A stretch of 64,000 nucleotides of DNA from an uncultured Candidatus Melainabacteria bacterium (GTDB lineage Bacteria; Cyanobacteriota; Vampirovibrionia; Gastranaerophilales; Gastranaerophilaceae), in assembly GCA_934754655.1 (NCBI GenBank), contig CAKVIC010000002.1:124001-188000 (forward strand). Reading direction: 5' to 3'. The notes under the pieces are model-generated. The model did no database searches. It was not told the origin of the DNA and was given only the letters and a program-made list of their open reading frames with translations. Position numbers and translations under genes: made by a program. Positions 54,174 through 63,736 of the stretch are shown piece by piece. Position 1 is the stretch's first letter; every line of letters starts with the position of its first letter.

Positions 54174-57100
54174 TTATGCGACATTGTAAATATTATCTTG
54201 TGCATTATTATAATAATCATAAAAATGATTATACAAAGAATTACATTTTTCTTGAAATAAATCTTTATCATATATTTCTGGTAATGCCTCATCACAAATA
54301 ATTTCGATTGCTTCTTTAACTTTTGCTCTGGTAGATTGTTTTTTTCTCCAATCAAGAACAAGTTTTTCTTTTTTAATTACCTGAACTAATCTTTGAGCTG
54401 CAGCTTTTACGGTTTCAAATTCTTTTTTAGATAGTTTCGGTTCAGGTTTTGTTAATATATCAAGTATTGCGAGTTCTTCTTCTGTTAAATTTTCATCAAG
54501 ATGGCGTTTTTCTTCAGTTGTTAAATCATTTGTTAGTGCTACCAATTGAACATACATCTGCTCCATTGTTAATTTTCCAGCATTGTATTCATCAATAATT
54601 TGTTCAAATTTTTCTTGAAAATGTTTTCTCATATCATTAAATTTTAACATTGCTGAAAGTTTTGAACCAATTGTTGCTTTAAGATTTTCTAATAATGCAC
54701 GCTGTTTCTCCTTTAGAATTCTACGTTGTAATTCTTCAAAATCTATTTTGCTTAAATCTAGTTTTTCTCCGGCTTTTATTTTGTATGATTTAAGATTAAT
54801 TGATTCATTGAGCAAGTCTTCTACTTGTTGTGCAAGTTGTTTAATTTCTGTATTATCAATAGATTTAATTGTAACTTCTCTTATTTTTGCATATAGAATT
54901 GAACAAACAAAAACTAGTTTTGCAAATCGCCTTGCTTCACTGTCAGGTAAAATTGCTTTAAACAAGGTTTTCAGATTTTGTGTTCCTTTTAAAAATTCTG
55001 TTTTATCTTTTTCTGTTTCTAGAACAGTATTAACGGCATATTCAGTCATTTTTATACATTCTAACGCTCTTGTGTTAAATATTTCATTAACATCAATTTT
55101 CTTTGAATTGAGAAAATTTCTCATTTTTGTCGCCTCAGAATCTAATAGTTTAATCAATTCGGCTTTTGTTTCAACAGGATCTTCTTCAGAAGTTCCTCCG
55201 TCTGTTGGTTCTCCGTATATTGCCAATGCTTTTTGTAATGCTTTAAATATACCAATATAATCAACTATTAATCCGTTGTATTTACCCTCTGATACTCTGT
55301 TTGCTCTTGCTATTGTTTGCATAAGAGTGTGCTCTTTTAGAATTTTATCAAGATAAAGAGTTGAAATTGTAGGGCAGTCGAAACCTGTAACCCACATTGC
55401 ACAAACAAATACTAATCTTAACTTATCATCTTTATCTTTAAACTTGGTGGCTAGATCTTCCGTTTTCATTCTCTTTCTATGAGGAGTAATATCGACACCC
55501 TTTTGTTTCATCTGCTCAATTTCATTCTGCGATGAAGATACAACTACTGCCATATCAGTTTCTTTCATATAGTTGATTTGATTTTGCAAAACTTCTTTAG
55601 TATCTTCATTTGCAATTTTTAATTTATTTTCAAGAATTTTAATATATTTATCCCATTCTATTTTAACTTTATCATACATTTTAATTGCGGTTGCTTTATC
55701 TATTGCAACATACATTGCTTTACCCATAAAACCACGATTCATAAAATGTTCAACTACATCTTTCGCAATCGCATCAAGTCTATCTTCTCTTGTAATAACT
55801 TGATACATATTCACATATTCTTTTTCAAATTGTTCTTCTTGTTCATCTGTAAAATCAGCAGAATCAATAATATTTTGAAGTTGAGTTTCCAAATCATCAT
55901 TTGTAATCTGCATTTCAGGGATTCTTGCTTCATAATACAAAGGAACAGTAGCTGCATCTTCTATGGACTGTTTAAAAGTATATTTACTTACATAATCGCC
56001 AAAAATTCGTTTTGTTTTTTCATCATTTTTCATAAGAGGTGTTCCAGTAAATGCAATAAACTTCGCATTGGGAAGAGCTTCTCTCATATTCATTGCTAAT
56101 GTTCCGTATTGTGTACGGTGTGCTTCATCAGTTATTACAATAATATCGTTTCTATCAGATATTTTTTCAAAACTCTGTCCTTTTTCTTCTGTTCCAAATT
56201 TCTGAATCATTGTAAAAATTGTTCGATGGTCTTCTTTTAATAACTGTTTCAAATGTTCTCTTGTATTAGCTTGAACATTTTGTTCAGTAATCGCACCTGT
56301 TGAAACAAAGTTTTTGTATATTTGTTCATCAAGGTCGGTTCTATCTGTAACAATAACAAAAGTCCAATTGCCTTTGATTTTTCGGAGGATTTTTTGAACA
56401 AAAAATATCATGGAAAAACTCTTACCACTTCCTTGTGTATGCCAAAATACGCCTAGTTTTCCGTCTGTATTTGTCTTAAATCTTTCTATTGCACTATTAA
56501 CACCTAAAAATTGGTGATTTTTACTGCAAATTTTTATAGTTCCACCTTTTGTTTCTTGAAATAATGTATAATTTTCAATAATATCTAAAAGGTTCTCCGG
56601 TTTACACATTCCTATCATTAAAGTATCAGCAGGAATTATTCCCTTTGTTCCGTCATTATCAATTTTTTTCCAATCAGAAAAATGTTCCCATTTAGAAGTT
56701 ATCGTTCCGAATTTTGCATCTGTTCCATTCGATACAATAATAAATGCGTTATACCAAAATACTTGAGGAATTTCCTTTTTATAGTGTGTAATGTTATCAT
56801 TAAAAGCATTTTCAATATGTTTATGACTTGCTTTAAGTTCAATAAACACAAGCGGTAAGCCATTAACAAATAGTATTAAATCAGCTCTGCAATTATATCT
56901 TTCACCAGATATTTTAAACTGTCTTATTAGTTTGTATTCATTATTTTTAGGTTCTTGAAAATCAATAACTTTAACAATATCTGTCGTATCAATGCCATTA
57001 TTGTCTTTGAATTGAACCTTGACACCGTCTTTTAACATTGAATAAAAAAATTGATTTGCACCAACAGGAGTTTTTGAAGATAAATCCTGTGTTAATTCAT

Positions 57101-57323
57101 AATATGCGTTATCTAAAGCTTCTTGTGGTAAATTTGGATTAAGTTTTAATAAAGCTGAACGTAAATTTTTGGATAAAATCACCTCATCAGTTGTCTGTCT
57201 GCCAAAAGTTGAATTTTCGCCACAAATAATTTCAGAAGTTGCATCATACAACTCAAATCCGAGTTGCGTTTCACACTCTTTCATTAAATCTAATTCAAAG
57301 GCTTCTTCTGACATTATATGCAT
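54174..57323 (-). CDS. hsdR: Type I restriction enzyme R subunit
   Basis: The 1049-residue protein has an N-terminal nuclease domain (RADLILFVNGLPLVFIELKAS, D...ExK). The helicase motor follows (GVFWHTQGSGKSFSMIFF, VIVTDRTDLDEQIYKNF, VITDEAHRTQYG, IAFTGTPLM, FVCAMWVTGFDCPTI, MQTIARANRV). A helical C-terminal domain ends it. It cuts unmodified DNA after translocation with HsdM and HsdS. Its ATG overlaps the fic stop (TAATG) behind an AGGAGAT site. Confidence 0.95.
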   Translation of the reverse strand: MHIMSEEAFELDLMKECETQLGFELYDATSEIICGENSTFGRQTTDEVILSKNLRSALLKLNPNLPQEALDNAYYELTQDLSSKTPVGANQFFYSMLKDGVKVQFKDNNGIDTTDIVKVIDFQEPKNNEYKLIRQFKISGERYNCRADLILFVNGLPLVFIELKASHKHIENAFNDNITHYKKEIPQVFWYNAFIIVSNGTDAKFGTITSKWEHFSDWKKIDNDGTKGIIPADTLMIGMCKPENLLDIIENYTLFQETKGGTIKICSKNHQFLGVNSAIERFKTNTDGKLGVFWHTQGSGKSFSMIFFVQKILRKIKGNWTFVIVTDRTDLDEQIYKNFVSTGAITEQNVQANTREHLKQLLKEDHRTIFTMIQKFGTEEKGQSFEKISDRNDIIVITDEAHRTQYGTLAMNMREALPNAKFIAFTGTPLMKNDEKTKRIFGDYVSKYTFKQSIEDAATVPLYYEARIPEMQITNDDLETQLQNIIDSADFTDEQEEQFEKEYVNMYQVITREDRLDAIAKDVVEHFMNRGFMGKAMYVAIDKATAIKMYDKVKIEWDKYIKILENKLKIANEDTKEVLQNQINYMKETDMAVVVSSSQNEIEQMKQKGVDITPHRKRMKTEDLATKFKDKDDKLRLVFVCAMWVTGFDCPTISTLYLDKILKEHTLMQTIARANRVSEGKYNGLIVDYIGIFKALQKALAIYGEPTDGGTSEEDPVETKAELIKLLDSEATKMRNFLNSKKIDVNEIFNTRALECIKMTEYAVNTVLETEKDKTEFLKGTQNLKTLFKAILPDSEARRFAKLVFVCSILYAKIREVTIKSIDNTEIKQLAQQVEDLLNESINLKSYKIKAGEKLDLSKIDFEELQRRILKEKQRALLENLKATIGSKLSAMLKFNDMRKHFQEKFEQIIDEYNAGKLTMEQMYVQLVALTNDLTTEEKRHLDENLTEEELAILDILTKPEPKLSKKEFETVKAAAQRLVQVIKKEKLVLDWRKKQSTRAKVKEAIEIICDEALPEIYDKDLFQEKCNSLYNHFYDYYNNAQDNIYNVA

Positions 57324-58420
57324 TACTTATCTCCTTTAGAATACCAAGCTCCACGACCTTTAGAATGAAGTATTAAAATATTTTTATTCACTAAGTTTTG
57401 CAAAGCTTTTTTTATGGTATTTCTGTTAGCTTGCGTATATTCAACTATTTTTGCTGTGGTTGCTGATGGTTCAATATTAAAATAAGACAATATTTTTTCT
57501 TCTAACTCTGTTAAGTCACTGTTTGATGTTGTTTTACTTTCGTTGTTTATCTTGTATTCTAGTCTAATTTTTTGTTTTTGTAATGTTTTTAAGAAAAATT
57601 CCAACCAAGGTTCAAAATTTGGGTTTTCATTTTTTAGAGTTGTTTGAGTTTGTCTTAAAGCCCTATAATAGCCTTCTTTGTTATCCTCAATAATTGTTTC
57701 CATTGAACTATAAGGAACGTAAGTATAACCTGCTTTCATCAACAAAAGACAAGTTAAAGCTCTTGATAATCTTCCATTTCCGTCTTCAAATGGGTGAATT
57801 GCTAAAAATTCAACAATGAAAACTGCAATAACAATTAATGGATGAAAAAATTTATCTTCAAGATTTTTTCTTGTCCATGTTACAAATTTTTCCATTTTTA
57901 TCGGAGTTTCAAAAGGTGTTGCGGTTTCAAACACAATACCTAATTCTTTGCCTTCAGGAGAATAAGCGGCAACTGTATTTGATACTTTTTTATATTCTCC
58001 TTTATGTCTTTCGTCTTTTGATGAAAATTGCAGTAAAATCTTGTGTAACTGTTTAATATAATTTTCGGATAGTGGGATAACTTCCCAATCTTCAAAAATT
58101 GTATCCATTAATTTTGCGTAGCCTGCAACTTCTTGCTCATCTCTTGTTGCAAAAGATTGTTTGTTGATAGACGATAAAAGCTTCTCAACCTCTAAGTCTG
58201 ATAATTTGTTCCCCTCAATACGATTAGAAGAACCAACACTTTCAATAGTCGCTACTTTTTTTAAACTTTTTAACCTTTCAGGTGCCATTTTACCCAATAA
58301 TTTCCATGTGATTTTAAACTCGTCAATCTCTGAAATTATTGAGAGCATTTGGTTTGTGATTTTTATATCATCTGTTTTAATCATTAATTGGATATCCATT
58401 TTTATTTTGATTTTACCCAA
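57323..58420 (-). CDS. Fic-domain AMP-transferase-type protein within the hsd operon
   Basis: The 365-residue protein has a Fic core with the intact motif HPFEDGNGRLSRA. An N-terminal inhibitory helix (SSNRIEGN, the S-x-x-x-E-G form) lies before it, and a winged helix (ATTAKIVEYTQANRNTIKKALQNLVNKNILI) is at the C-terminus. Fic enzymes transfer AMP or similar groups to proteins, and the inhibitory helix keeps them off. It lies between a PD-(D/E)XK gene and hsdR, both 1-30 bp away. A protective or toxin role in the locus is possible. Confidence 0.9.
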   Translation of the reverse strand: MGKIKIKMDIQLMIKTDDIKITNQMLSIISEIDEFKITWKLLGKMAPERLKSLKKVATIESVGSSNRIEGNKLSDLEVEKLLSSINKQSFATRDEQEVAGYAKLMDTIFEDWEVIPLSENYIKQLHKILLQFSSKDERHKGEYKKVSNTVAAYSPEGKELGIVFETATPFETPIKMEKFVTWTRKNLEDKFFHPLIVIAVFIVEFLAIHPFEDGNGRLSRALTCLLLMKAGYTYVPYSSMETIIEDNKEGYYRALRQTQTTLKNENPNFEPWLEFFLKTLQKQKIRLEYKINNESKTTSNSDLTELEEKILSYFNIEPSATTAKIVEYTQANRNTIKKALQNLVNKNILILHSKGRGAWYSKGDK

Positions 58421-58448
58421 TTATATCCATTTTTATCCATTTTGTCAA

Positions 58449-59669
58449 TTATACTTTTTGTGGAATACAAAATGCCATAACAGTTAAATAAAAATGTTTT
58501 TCATTATCATTTTCATTTTTAAATTCACATCTAAAAGCAGATGTATATTGGGGAGGTGTATAAGAGTCAATATATTTGACAAAATTTGAGTGTTCTGATG
58601 TCGAAGATTTTATTTCGTCACAAACTTTTGTAAAATCTTTATTTTTCACAAAAACAAAGATTGCAGTTTTGGTATCTCTATAAGTAACATACCCCAATAA
58701 TTGATCTATGGTTGCTAAATACCCTTTTTTACCTTTCCAAAACTTACATTCTGCAATAAATACATTTTGATTATCATTTCTTATAAGAATATCTGTTTTA
58801 CCATTTGAATTAAAAGTTTCGCCGGTTGCTTGTCCTTGATAGTGCCCATTTAATTGAACAAGAAAATGCGTTCTTAAATCTTCTTCCTCCATTTCAGCAA
58901 ACGCCTTTGGGCTTCTTTCCATAACTTTTGCCATATCAGAACAGATCTGAATAATATGGTCATATTCTTTCATTTCTAATTCAGGTTCTGCTACTTTTTG
59001 TTGTATATTAGCATTAGGCTTGTTAATTTCTACTTTTCTAATTAATGTCGGTTGTTTAACTACTTCTTCTCTACTTAGTTTGTATGGAATGTTTTTCAAA
59101 ACCTTTTGCAATTTTGAATAATTTGACAATTTATAATCAATTTCTTGTTTGGCTATAGACTTAATTCTTGCATTAAAATTTGCTATATCTTTTTCAGCAT
59201 AACTTAAATATCGTTTAATTTCTGCTAATTCTTTTTGTACAGAAGAAGAAAGGTCAAATTTATCCAATTCAAACATTGCTACTGCAAAATGTAATATTAG
59301 TTTATTATCTATAACAGTTCCTTTAGGTAACATTGTACCAAAAGTGCTTGCTCGTGATAAGAAAGCTTCTTTCAAACCTTCAAACGGAATAGTAACAGTA
59401 AATAATATTCCATCAACATAATTTATCTGAGAGAAAAATTGATCATAGCGTTCAATTTGTGCTTCTTGTTGGTCACATACAATATTATCTTCACATAAAA
59501 TAGGACATTGTAGTTGGTATGTTTGTTGTATGTAATCAAGATACTCTTCTATATCAACATTACTTAAATACTCATTCTTTTCTTGTTTTATTCTATTTAC
59601 AATAGCGTTAGTTTGATTTTGAATAATACCATCTAAGCTATAAGTTCTAAATAAATAATCTTGATTCAT
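58449..59669 (-). CDS. PD-(D/E)XK-type nuclease domain protein in the hsd operon
   Basis: The 406-residue protein has a long helical N-terminal part of unclear fold. The C-terminal ~150 residues look like a restriction-type nuclease: EEDLRTHFLVQLNGHYQG, GKTDILIRNDNQNVFIAECKFWKG (D...E-x-K). A strand follows (TAIFVFVKNKDF). The AGGGGGAT site sets the ATG. It is between hsdS (41 bp) and fic. I have no named family for the whole protein. It may be an extra effector of the locus. Confidence 0.65.
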   Translation of the reverse strand: MNQDYLFRTYSLDGIIQNQTNAIVNRIKQEKNEYLSNVDIEEYLDYIQQTYQLQCPILCEDNIVCDQQEAQIERYDQFFSQINYVDGILFTVTIPFEGLKEAFLSRASTFGTMLPKGTVIDNKLILHFAVAMFELDKFDLSSSVQKELAEIKRYLSYAEKDIANFNARIKSIAKQEIDYKLSNYSKLQKVLKNIPYKLSREEVVKQPTLIRKVEINKPNANIQQKVAEPELEMKEYDHIIQICSDMAKVMERSPKAFAEMEEEDLRTHFLVQLNGHYQGQATGETFNSNGKTDILIRNDNQNVFIAECKFWKGKKGYLATIDQLLGYVTYRDTKTAIFVFVKNKDFTKVCDEIKSSTSEHSNFVKYIDSYTPPQYTSAFRCEFKNENDNEKHFYLTVMAFCIPQKV

Positions 59670-59710
59670 GATACATCCCCCTTATTAGCAATTATAGCAT
59701 ATTGTATTTT

Positions 59711-60985
59711 TTACAAAATATTTAAGTTTTCAACATCAATTTCGCCAGAGATTAGACGTGGAAGAAGTATGTCACGTGTTTGTTTTAAGGTTTGATTTTT
59801 TAAATATAATATATCAATTTCATCATATATTTGTTTTATGATATTTCCAAAACTGTCCCTCATTGTTTTATCCGCAACAACTAATTCAAATTGCTCAATA
59901 TTTTTCGGATTAAGGTGTAATACATTTGCACCGTTTGCGTGATTTTTCACCTCATCAGAAAATTTTGAATATTTTAATAAACTATATAAATATGATTTAT
60001 CAATATTGTTATTTGCTATTAGTTTTACTAAATCCATGGACATTACATACTTTTTATACCAGTTATGTGGTATTCGTGCTGGTCTCGCAACTAATCTTCT
60101 TTCTTGTGTCATATCAGTTACTGCCATTATTATGTCTTCTGGCATAACTACATGTGTGTCATTATATTTACCGTCAAACCATTTTAATCCGTCTCTTCTA
60201 AAGCCACCGTCTCTTTCAACGCATTTTAAATTTAAAAATGGAAATCCCTCATTTTCCTTAACAAGTTCGGAACTTTTATATGATTTTCCTTTAGATAATG
60301 TAGAAATTTCGCAGACCTTTTTAATTTTCCAATCACTTGGAATTTTACCGAGTTCAGAATCTTTAAATGTTGTGGTTTCGTGGTTTGGGAATTTGAAATC
60401 AATAAACCATTCTTTATAGATTTTTTGAGCCAATTCTTCCAGAATTTTTATCCGCTTGTTATTATTTTCTATCAATTTATCATAGTTTAATAAAATATTT
60501 GCAATTTTGTCTTGTGATTTTTTAGAATTTGGAATAGTTATTTCAAAATTTTCTATAGACTCCTTTGTTAAAGCCTCTCTTGTTGCACCCCCTTGTGCAA
60601 TAGACAATAATTTTTGTTTATAATACGGAGAAACTAAAAGATATTGCACAAAATAAGGATTTACAAGTTCTTTTTTTATTCTAATAATAGATACATGTTG
60701 ATTAACTCTTGCCGGTAATAAATTTTTTGGTAAAATACAGCATCTTGCAACAGACGCACCAGTTATATTTAAAAGTATGTCATCCGGTTCAATCGTAACG
60801 TTATTTAATTTGTTTGCTTGTTCATCAGTAATATACGCTAATTCATCATATGAAAAATTTAAATCAAAAATATTCAAACTTCGTATAAATGCTATGCCAG
60901 TAGTTTTATATGAAGTTTTTCCACCTAATGGAGTTGCACCACTTCCAATTTTAGTTGTAATATCTTTTAATTTTACTTGCTTCAT
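59711..60985 (-). CDS. hsdS: Type I restriction enzyme specificity subunit
   Basis: Start at 60985 overlaps the hsdM stop, giving 424 residues. Two target-recognition domains are visible. The first begins KLKDITTKIGSGATPLGG and the second begins LGKIPSDWKIKKVCEISTLSKGKSYKS. Helical spacers (NNNKRIKILEELAQKIYKEWFIDF) separate them and another ends the protein. Together the domains set the bipartite recognition sequence. No second hsdS or inverted copy is seen nearby. Confidence 0.93.
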   Translation of the reverse strand: MKQVKLKDITTKIGSGATPLGGKTSYKTTGIAFIRSLNIFDLNFSYDELAYITDEQANKLNNVTIEPDDILLNITGASVARCCILPKNLLPARVNQHVSIIRIKKELVNPYFVQYLLVSPYYKQKLLSIAQGGATREALTKESIENFEITIPNSKKSQDKIANILLNYDKLIENNNKRIKILEELAQKIYKEWFIDFKFPNHETTTFKDSELGKIPSDWKIKKVCEISTLSKGKSYKSSELVKENEGFPFLNLKCVERDGGFRRDGLKWFDGKYNDTHVVMPEDIIMAVTDMTQERRLVARPARIPHNWYKKYVMSMDLVKLIANNNIDKSYLYSLLKYSKFSDEVKNHANGANVLHLNPKNIEQFELVVADKTMRDSFGNIIKQIYDEIDILYLKNQTLKQTRDILLPRLISGEIDVENLNIL

Positions 60986-60986
60986 A

Positions 60987-62570
60987 TTACACACCCAACA
61001 ACTCTTTAATATTATGTGCAATTTTTTCTTCAAGGTCTTTTGAATCATTATTTAGTTTTTCAAGTTCAGAATTTAATTCTTTAAGTTTATCTTCAAAAAC
61101 GTAATCATCTTCTTCCACTTCCGCAACACCAACATAGCGACCTGCATTTAAACTCCAACACTGTTTTTCAATATCTTCTATTGAAGCAACTTTACATAGA
61201 CCTTTTACATCTTGGTATTTTTCATTAGGGAATTTTTCTAATGTAAGTTTTTCACTACCCCACTTGTAGTCAGGTTTTTCTCCGCGATATAGTTTTACAA
61301 TGTTTGTAATAAATTCAATTTGCTCATCAGTAAACTCTCTGTGTGCTCTATCAATTTGTGTATAAATTTCTCTCACATCAAGAAACAGAACTTTATCTTT
61401 TCTATCTGTATTCTTTTTCCCTTTATCCAAGAACCAAAGTGTACAAGGGAGTGTAACATTGTGGAACATATTGCTGCCTACAGAAACCATTACATCAACT
61501 GCGTTATCTTTGATTATTTTTTCTCTTATTGTTTGTTCTGTTTGTCTTGCATCACTTGCCGAGTTTGGCATAACAAATCCAGCTCTTGAATTTTCACCGT
61601 CTTTTGGTTCTTTCAAGGCAGAATAAAACATCTGTATCCACAAATAGTTTGCATTATCTGCTTTCGTCAAACCAAAAGGAAATCTTTTATCACCTTTTAA
61701 TCTTTCTTTATCAACACCGTCAACATTAAACGGTGGATTTGCAAGGCAGAAATTATATTTGCCAACGGAATCAAAAACATCTTCATAAAAACTATTAGCT
61801 TGTTTTACATCGCCTTCTAAACCATGCACCGCAAGGTTCATTTTGCACCATCTGACAGTTTCTTCTGTTTTTTCCTGACCTTCAACAGTTATTAAATCAT
61901 TAACTTGTTTATTTGGATTTTGATTTTCCCTTTTTGCGAATTCTGCGGTCTGTACAAACATGCCACCGGAACCGCAAGCAGGGTCATATACATTACCTGA
62001 GAACGGTTTCATAATTTCTACAAGCAATTTAACCAAACAAGTAGGTGTATAAAATTCTCCACCTTTTTGACCTTCTTTACTTGCAAACTTTCCTAAGAAA
62101 AACTCATAAACTTTACCGAAAATATCACCATTTTCTCGGTCAAATTCAACATCATTAAAAACTTTCATCGTTGCTACAAGCAAATCATCAGGTATTCTCA
62201 AATATCCTTTCGGTAGAACTCCTTTTAAAATCGGATTATCATTTTCAACTAATGACATGGCTTCATTAAGGGCTTTACCGATACTTTCTCCTTCCGGCAA
62301 GTGAAGTAAATAATCAAAAGAAGCTTTTTCTGGAATATATAAAACTCCTCTTGCTTGATAAGCATTCTTTTCATCAAATGCTATACGAACAGATTTTTTT
62401 TTAGCAGCGATTTCCGGTTTTACTTGCTGAAATCTGTAATCTGCAAACTTTAAAAATATTAAACCCAAAACAGGAGTAGAAAATTCATTATATTTTAAAC
62501 TGGAATTCGCACGAAGTTCATCTGCCGTATTCCATAATTTATTTTCAAATTCTTTCAAATCAAAAGCCAT
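60987..62570 (-). CDS. hsdM: Type I restriction enzyme M subunit (adenine methyltransferase)
   Basis: The 527-residue enzyme has the N-terminal HsdM helical domain (FENKLWNTADELRANSSLKYNEF) and a SAM site (VYDPACGSGGMFVQTAEFA). The catalytic motif NPPFNVDGVDKERLKG follows. It methylates adenine at the target. It is first in hsdM-hsdS-nuclease-fic-hsdR. The retron starts 86 bp away on the other strand. Confidence 0.95.
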   Translation of the reverse strand: MAFDLKEFENKLWNTADELRANSSLKYNEFSTPVLGLIFLKFADYRFQQVKPEIAAKKKSVRIAFDEKNAYQARGVLYIPEKASFDYLLHLPEGESIGKALNEAMSLVENDNPILKGVLPKGYLRIPDDLLVATMKVFNDVEFDRENGDIFGKVYEFFLGKFASKEGQKGGEFYTPTCLVKLLVEIMKPFSGNVYDPACGSGGMFVQTAEFAKRENQNPNKQVNDLITVEGQEKTEETVRWCKMNLAVHGLEGDVKQANSFYEDVFDSVGKYNFCLANPPFNVDGVDKERLKGDKRFPFGLTKADNANYLWIQMFYSALKEPKDGENSRAGFVMPNSASDARQTEQTIREKIIKDNAVDVMVSVGSNMFHNVTLPCTLWFLDKGKKNTDRKDKVLFLDVREIYTQIDRAHREFTDEQIEFITNIVKLYRGEKPDYKWGSEKLTLEKFPNEKYQDVKGLCKVASIEDIEKQCWSLNAGRYVGVAEVEEDDYVFEDKLKELNSELEKLNNDSKDLEEKIAHNIKELLGV

Positions 62571-62656
62571 AATTTACCTCATTTTACAACATATTATATT
62601 AAGAAATATTAAGAATGTAATCATCTATTATTATGAAATATGGGCTTTTATAAAAA

Positions 62657-63550
62657 ATGTTTTTTATATATTATGAAAAAATGAATAGCAAAGTAAATTA
62701 TGGTGACAAGCCATCTGAAAAAGAAAAGCATATACTTATAGATATTTACAAAAATATTTATACTGATTTTCAAAAAAATCAAGTTGATATATTTCTCTGT
62801 GGTGGAAGTCCTAATGAAATTAATTTAAGAAACTTTTTAAAAGAAAATTTTGAAAAATACCCTTTTGTTAGAATATTTTATCCAGAAGCTATATTTGAAG
62901 ATTATTTTAAAATTAACAAGAACACTGATTATTTAACTTTAGAGAATTGGTTGGCTACTCAAGTAGATTTTATTTGTATCGCCTGCGAAAGTTGGGGATC
63001 TGTGTGTGAACTCGGTGCATTTACCAATGTTCCAGAACTGAAAAAAAAACTTATTGTTTTAAATCATGAAAACTTTAAAAATTCAAAGTCTTTTATAACT
63101 CTTGGTCCTGTAAAACACATGGAAAAGCAAGCTAATAATTCTGTTTATTATTACAATAATTCAAACAAACAAGAAATTTTAAGAAAATTAAAAGCAAAAT
63201 TTAAAGACATTGCAACTAGTTCAACAAATGCAAGAGATATTTATAATTTGACTGGATTGTTTTATTTTATTGCATTATTAGTTTATTTTTTCAAGAAAAT
63301 TTCTTTAGTTAAATTATCAAATTTTGTAAAATATATTCTTATTGATTATTTAAAAAAAGATATAAAAAATTTAGATACAATACTTTCTTCTACGAAAAAA
63401 TTATTGTTCAATGAAAATTTCATTACAAGAATTGATGATCAAATTCTTATAACTAAAAAAGCAGAACCTATTATTAGTGAAATATTAAATAAAAATTACA
63501 AACCTGTTTACAATAAAGTAATTTCGGATATAATAAGTTGTAGATATTAA
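62657..63550 (+). CDS. Retron effector, St85-type nucleosidase/deoxyribosyltransferase-like
   Basis: The 297-residue protein (ATG 62657; ATG 62681 is an alternative, neither with a clear ribosome-binding site) matches the retron St85/Ec86 effector family. DIFLCGGSPNEINLRNFLKE is followed by FYPEAIFEDY, LENWLATQVDFICIACESWGSVCELGAF (the catalytic ES.GS..ELGAF region) and SFITLGPVKH. The C-terminal ~90 residues form a helical winged-helix-like part. In retrons these toxins are held by the RT-msDNA complex and kill or arrest the cell when it is disturbed. Here it precedes the ncRNA. Confidence 0.88.
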   Translation: MFFIYYEKMNSKVNYGDKPSEKEKHILIDIYKNIYTDFQKNQVDIFLCGGSPNEINLRNFLKENFEKYPFVRIFYPEAIFEDYFKINKNTDYLTLENWLATQVDFICIACESWGSVCELGAFTNVPELKKKLIVLNHENFKNSKSFITLGPVKHMEKQANNSVYYYNNSNKQEILRKLKAKFKDIATSSTNARDIYNLTGLFYFIALLVYFFKKISLVKLSNFVKYILIDYLKKDIKNLDTILSSTKKLLFNENFITRIDDQILITKKAEPIISEILNKNYKPVYNKVISDIISCRY

Positions 63551-63721
63551 TCGTTATTTTTCTTAGATATAACAAAATTATATAGAGCAAATTTTGTCTG
63601 AGGATGATGGCGTCTTCGTAAAGATTATAAAGACTGTAGGAAAGCACAGTCCGGTTTTAAAAATTTCACAAAAGTCTTTGTTCAATTTTTAAAACCGTAC
63701 TAAGTAAGAAAAATAACGATT
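63549..63721 (+). ncRNA. Retron msr-msd RNA
   Basis: Perfect 17-bp complementary arms a1 (63549-63565) and a2 (63705-63721) bracket the element. Inside are an msr-type hairpin (63572-63579 with 63590-63597), a second stem (GTCTT 63612 with AAGAC 63630) and a short GACTGT/ACAGTC stem (63632/63646). A long msd-type hairpin follows (63652-63665 with 63684-63697, plus an inner ACAAA/TTTGT stem with a tetraloop). This is the fold from which reverse transcriptase would make msDNA. The a1 arm overlaps the effector stop codon. Confidence 0.88.
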
Positions 63722-63736
63722 TTTATTTTTAAAAAT

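Noticed and set aside
55746..56099. Plus-strand frame inside hsdR
   Set aside because: It is antisense to conserved HsdR helicase motifs and shows no family pattern.
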